Shown here piece by piece: positions 12,985 through 13,474 of a stretch of DNA of 13,474 nt. The stretch is from assembly GCA_900765705.1 (NCBI GenBank), contig CAAFSR010000336.1, forward strand, positions 1-13,474. Reading direction: 5' to 3'. Within the stretch, counting starts at the first letter, position 1; every line of letters starts with the position of its first letter. Below the pieces are notes generated by a model. It was given only the letters and a program-made list of their open reading frames with translations, was not told the DNA's origin and ran no database searches. This DNA comes from an uncultured Faecalibacterium sp. (GTDB lineage: Bacteria; Bacillota; Clostridia; Oscillospirales; Ruminococcaceae). The position numbers and the translations under genes are program-made.

Positions 12985-13474
12985 TTATTTCTCAGGCACA
13001 TAGCGGGCGTACGCTGCCTGCTTTGCAAAACCGAGACGGGTATAAAACCGCACCCGCTCCGGTGCGCAGAGGAACACCGGGCGCAGTCCCTCGGCGGCAA
13101 GGCTGTTAGCCATTTCCACAATGAGCCGCCCGCCGATACCCTTGCCCCGCAGCGGCTCTGCTGTCTGCCCGCAGGCCATGTAGGCCTGACCGTTGCAAAG
13201 CGCATAAGCACCCACGGTGCATACGACTATACTCCCCCGCTCCAGCGTCCATGCCACTGCCCTGCCCCGGCTGCGCTTTGTACACAGCTCTGAGTAAAAG
13301 TCTGCCTGCCGGGTGGGGTCCGCAGGGTAAAGTGCCTGTGCCACCCGGGCAGCGGGCGCTTTCCGGCAAAGGGTCAGCTGCGCCCACAAAGCCTCGTCCA
13401 CAGGCGGCAGGGGCAGCAGCCTGCCCTGCGGCAGACCGAACACGGTCAGTGCCTCTGCTTTTCGCCAGCCCTCC
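12985..13474 (-). CDS. GNAT family N-acetyltransferase, open at right edge
   Basis: Acetyl-CoA-dependent acyltransferase of unknown substrate. The acetyl-CoA-binding motif A reads QTAEPLRGKGIGGRLI, with the R-G-K-G-I-G pattern, followed by the helix MANSLAAEGLRPVFLCA. The C-terminal FYTRLGFAK is the usual motif B ending. The frame stays open from the TAA at 12985 to the window edge. A GTG at 13443 preceded by AGAGG is a possible start giving 152 residues. Equally, the true start may lie outside, as upstream codons read EGWRKAEALT without a stop. It lies upstream of the PLP lyase gene on the same strand. Confidence 0.8.
   Translation of the reverse strand, partial: EGWRKAEALTVFGLPQGRLLPLPPVDEALWAQLTLCRKAPAARVAQALYPADPTRQADFYSELCTKRSRGRAVAWTLERGSIVVCTVGAYALCNGQAYMACGQTAEPLRGKGIGGRLIVEMANSLAAEGLRPVFLCAPERVRFYTRLGFAKQAAYARYVPEK

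Overview
The window looks like chromosomal DNA of a butyrate-producing gut anaerobe of the Faecalibacterium / Oscillospiraceae type. This rests on the moderately high GC coding style, strong GGAGG-type ribosome binding sites, a 448-residue butyryl-CoA:acetate CoA-transferase, a clostridial thiolase, and several typically clostridial families (AI-2E permease, long SPASM-like radical SAM protein, DhaS-like TetR regulator, PLP 'aluminium resistance' lyase). The genus assignment is inferred from protein content only.

Layout. Positions 1-1391 (minus strand) carry coaD followed by the 5' part of an acetyl-CoA acetyltransferase gene that runs off the left edge. A 503-bp divergent intergenic region (1392-1894) separates them from the butyryl-CoA:acetate CoA-transferase gene and an AI-2E permease gene (1895-4543, plus strand), which ends at a strong terminator. 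An AT-rich gene for a small membrane-anchored protein of unknown function follows (4626-5066) and converges on a minus-strand radical SAM gene (5161-6591). Upstream of that gene lies a TetR-family regulator gene (6760-7335, minus). Divergent from the regulator is a complete proline operon, proC-proB-proA (7614-10491, plus), ending in a textbook terminator. A 579-bp non-coding stretch (10492-11070) holds a second terminator, a 25-bp perfect dyad and tandem promoters. It leads into an mgsA-like gene (11071-11511) whose product lacks key catalytic residues of methylglyoxal synthase. On the minus strand at the right end are a PLP-dependent methionine-gamma-lyase-like gene (11611-12879) and a GNAT acetyltransferase gene open at the window edge.

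How the genes work together. Thiolase (first condensation of butyrate synthesis) and butyryl-CoA:acetate CoA-transferase (last step) flank the coaD gene of CoA synthesis. Their shared intergenic region carries two Rex-like dyads, one lying on the -10 box of the CoA-transferase promoter. The CoA-transferase transcript would begin with a leader of about 170 nt containing nested complementary segments. ProB, ProA and ProC together make proline from glutamate.

The observations most worth following are the Rex-like operator and structured leader of the CoA-transferase gene, the MgsA homologue lacking active-site residues, and the TetR/radical SAM pair of unknown function. No CRISPR array, IS element, tRNA or rRNA gene was seen.
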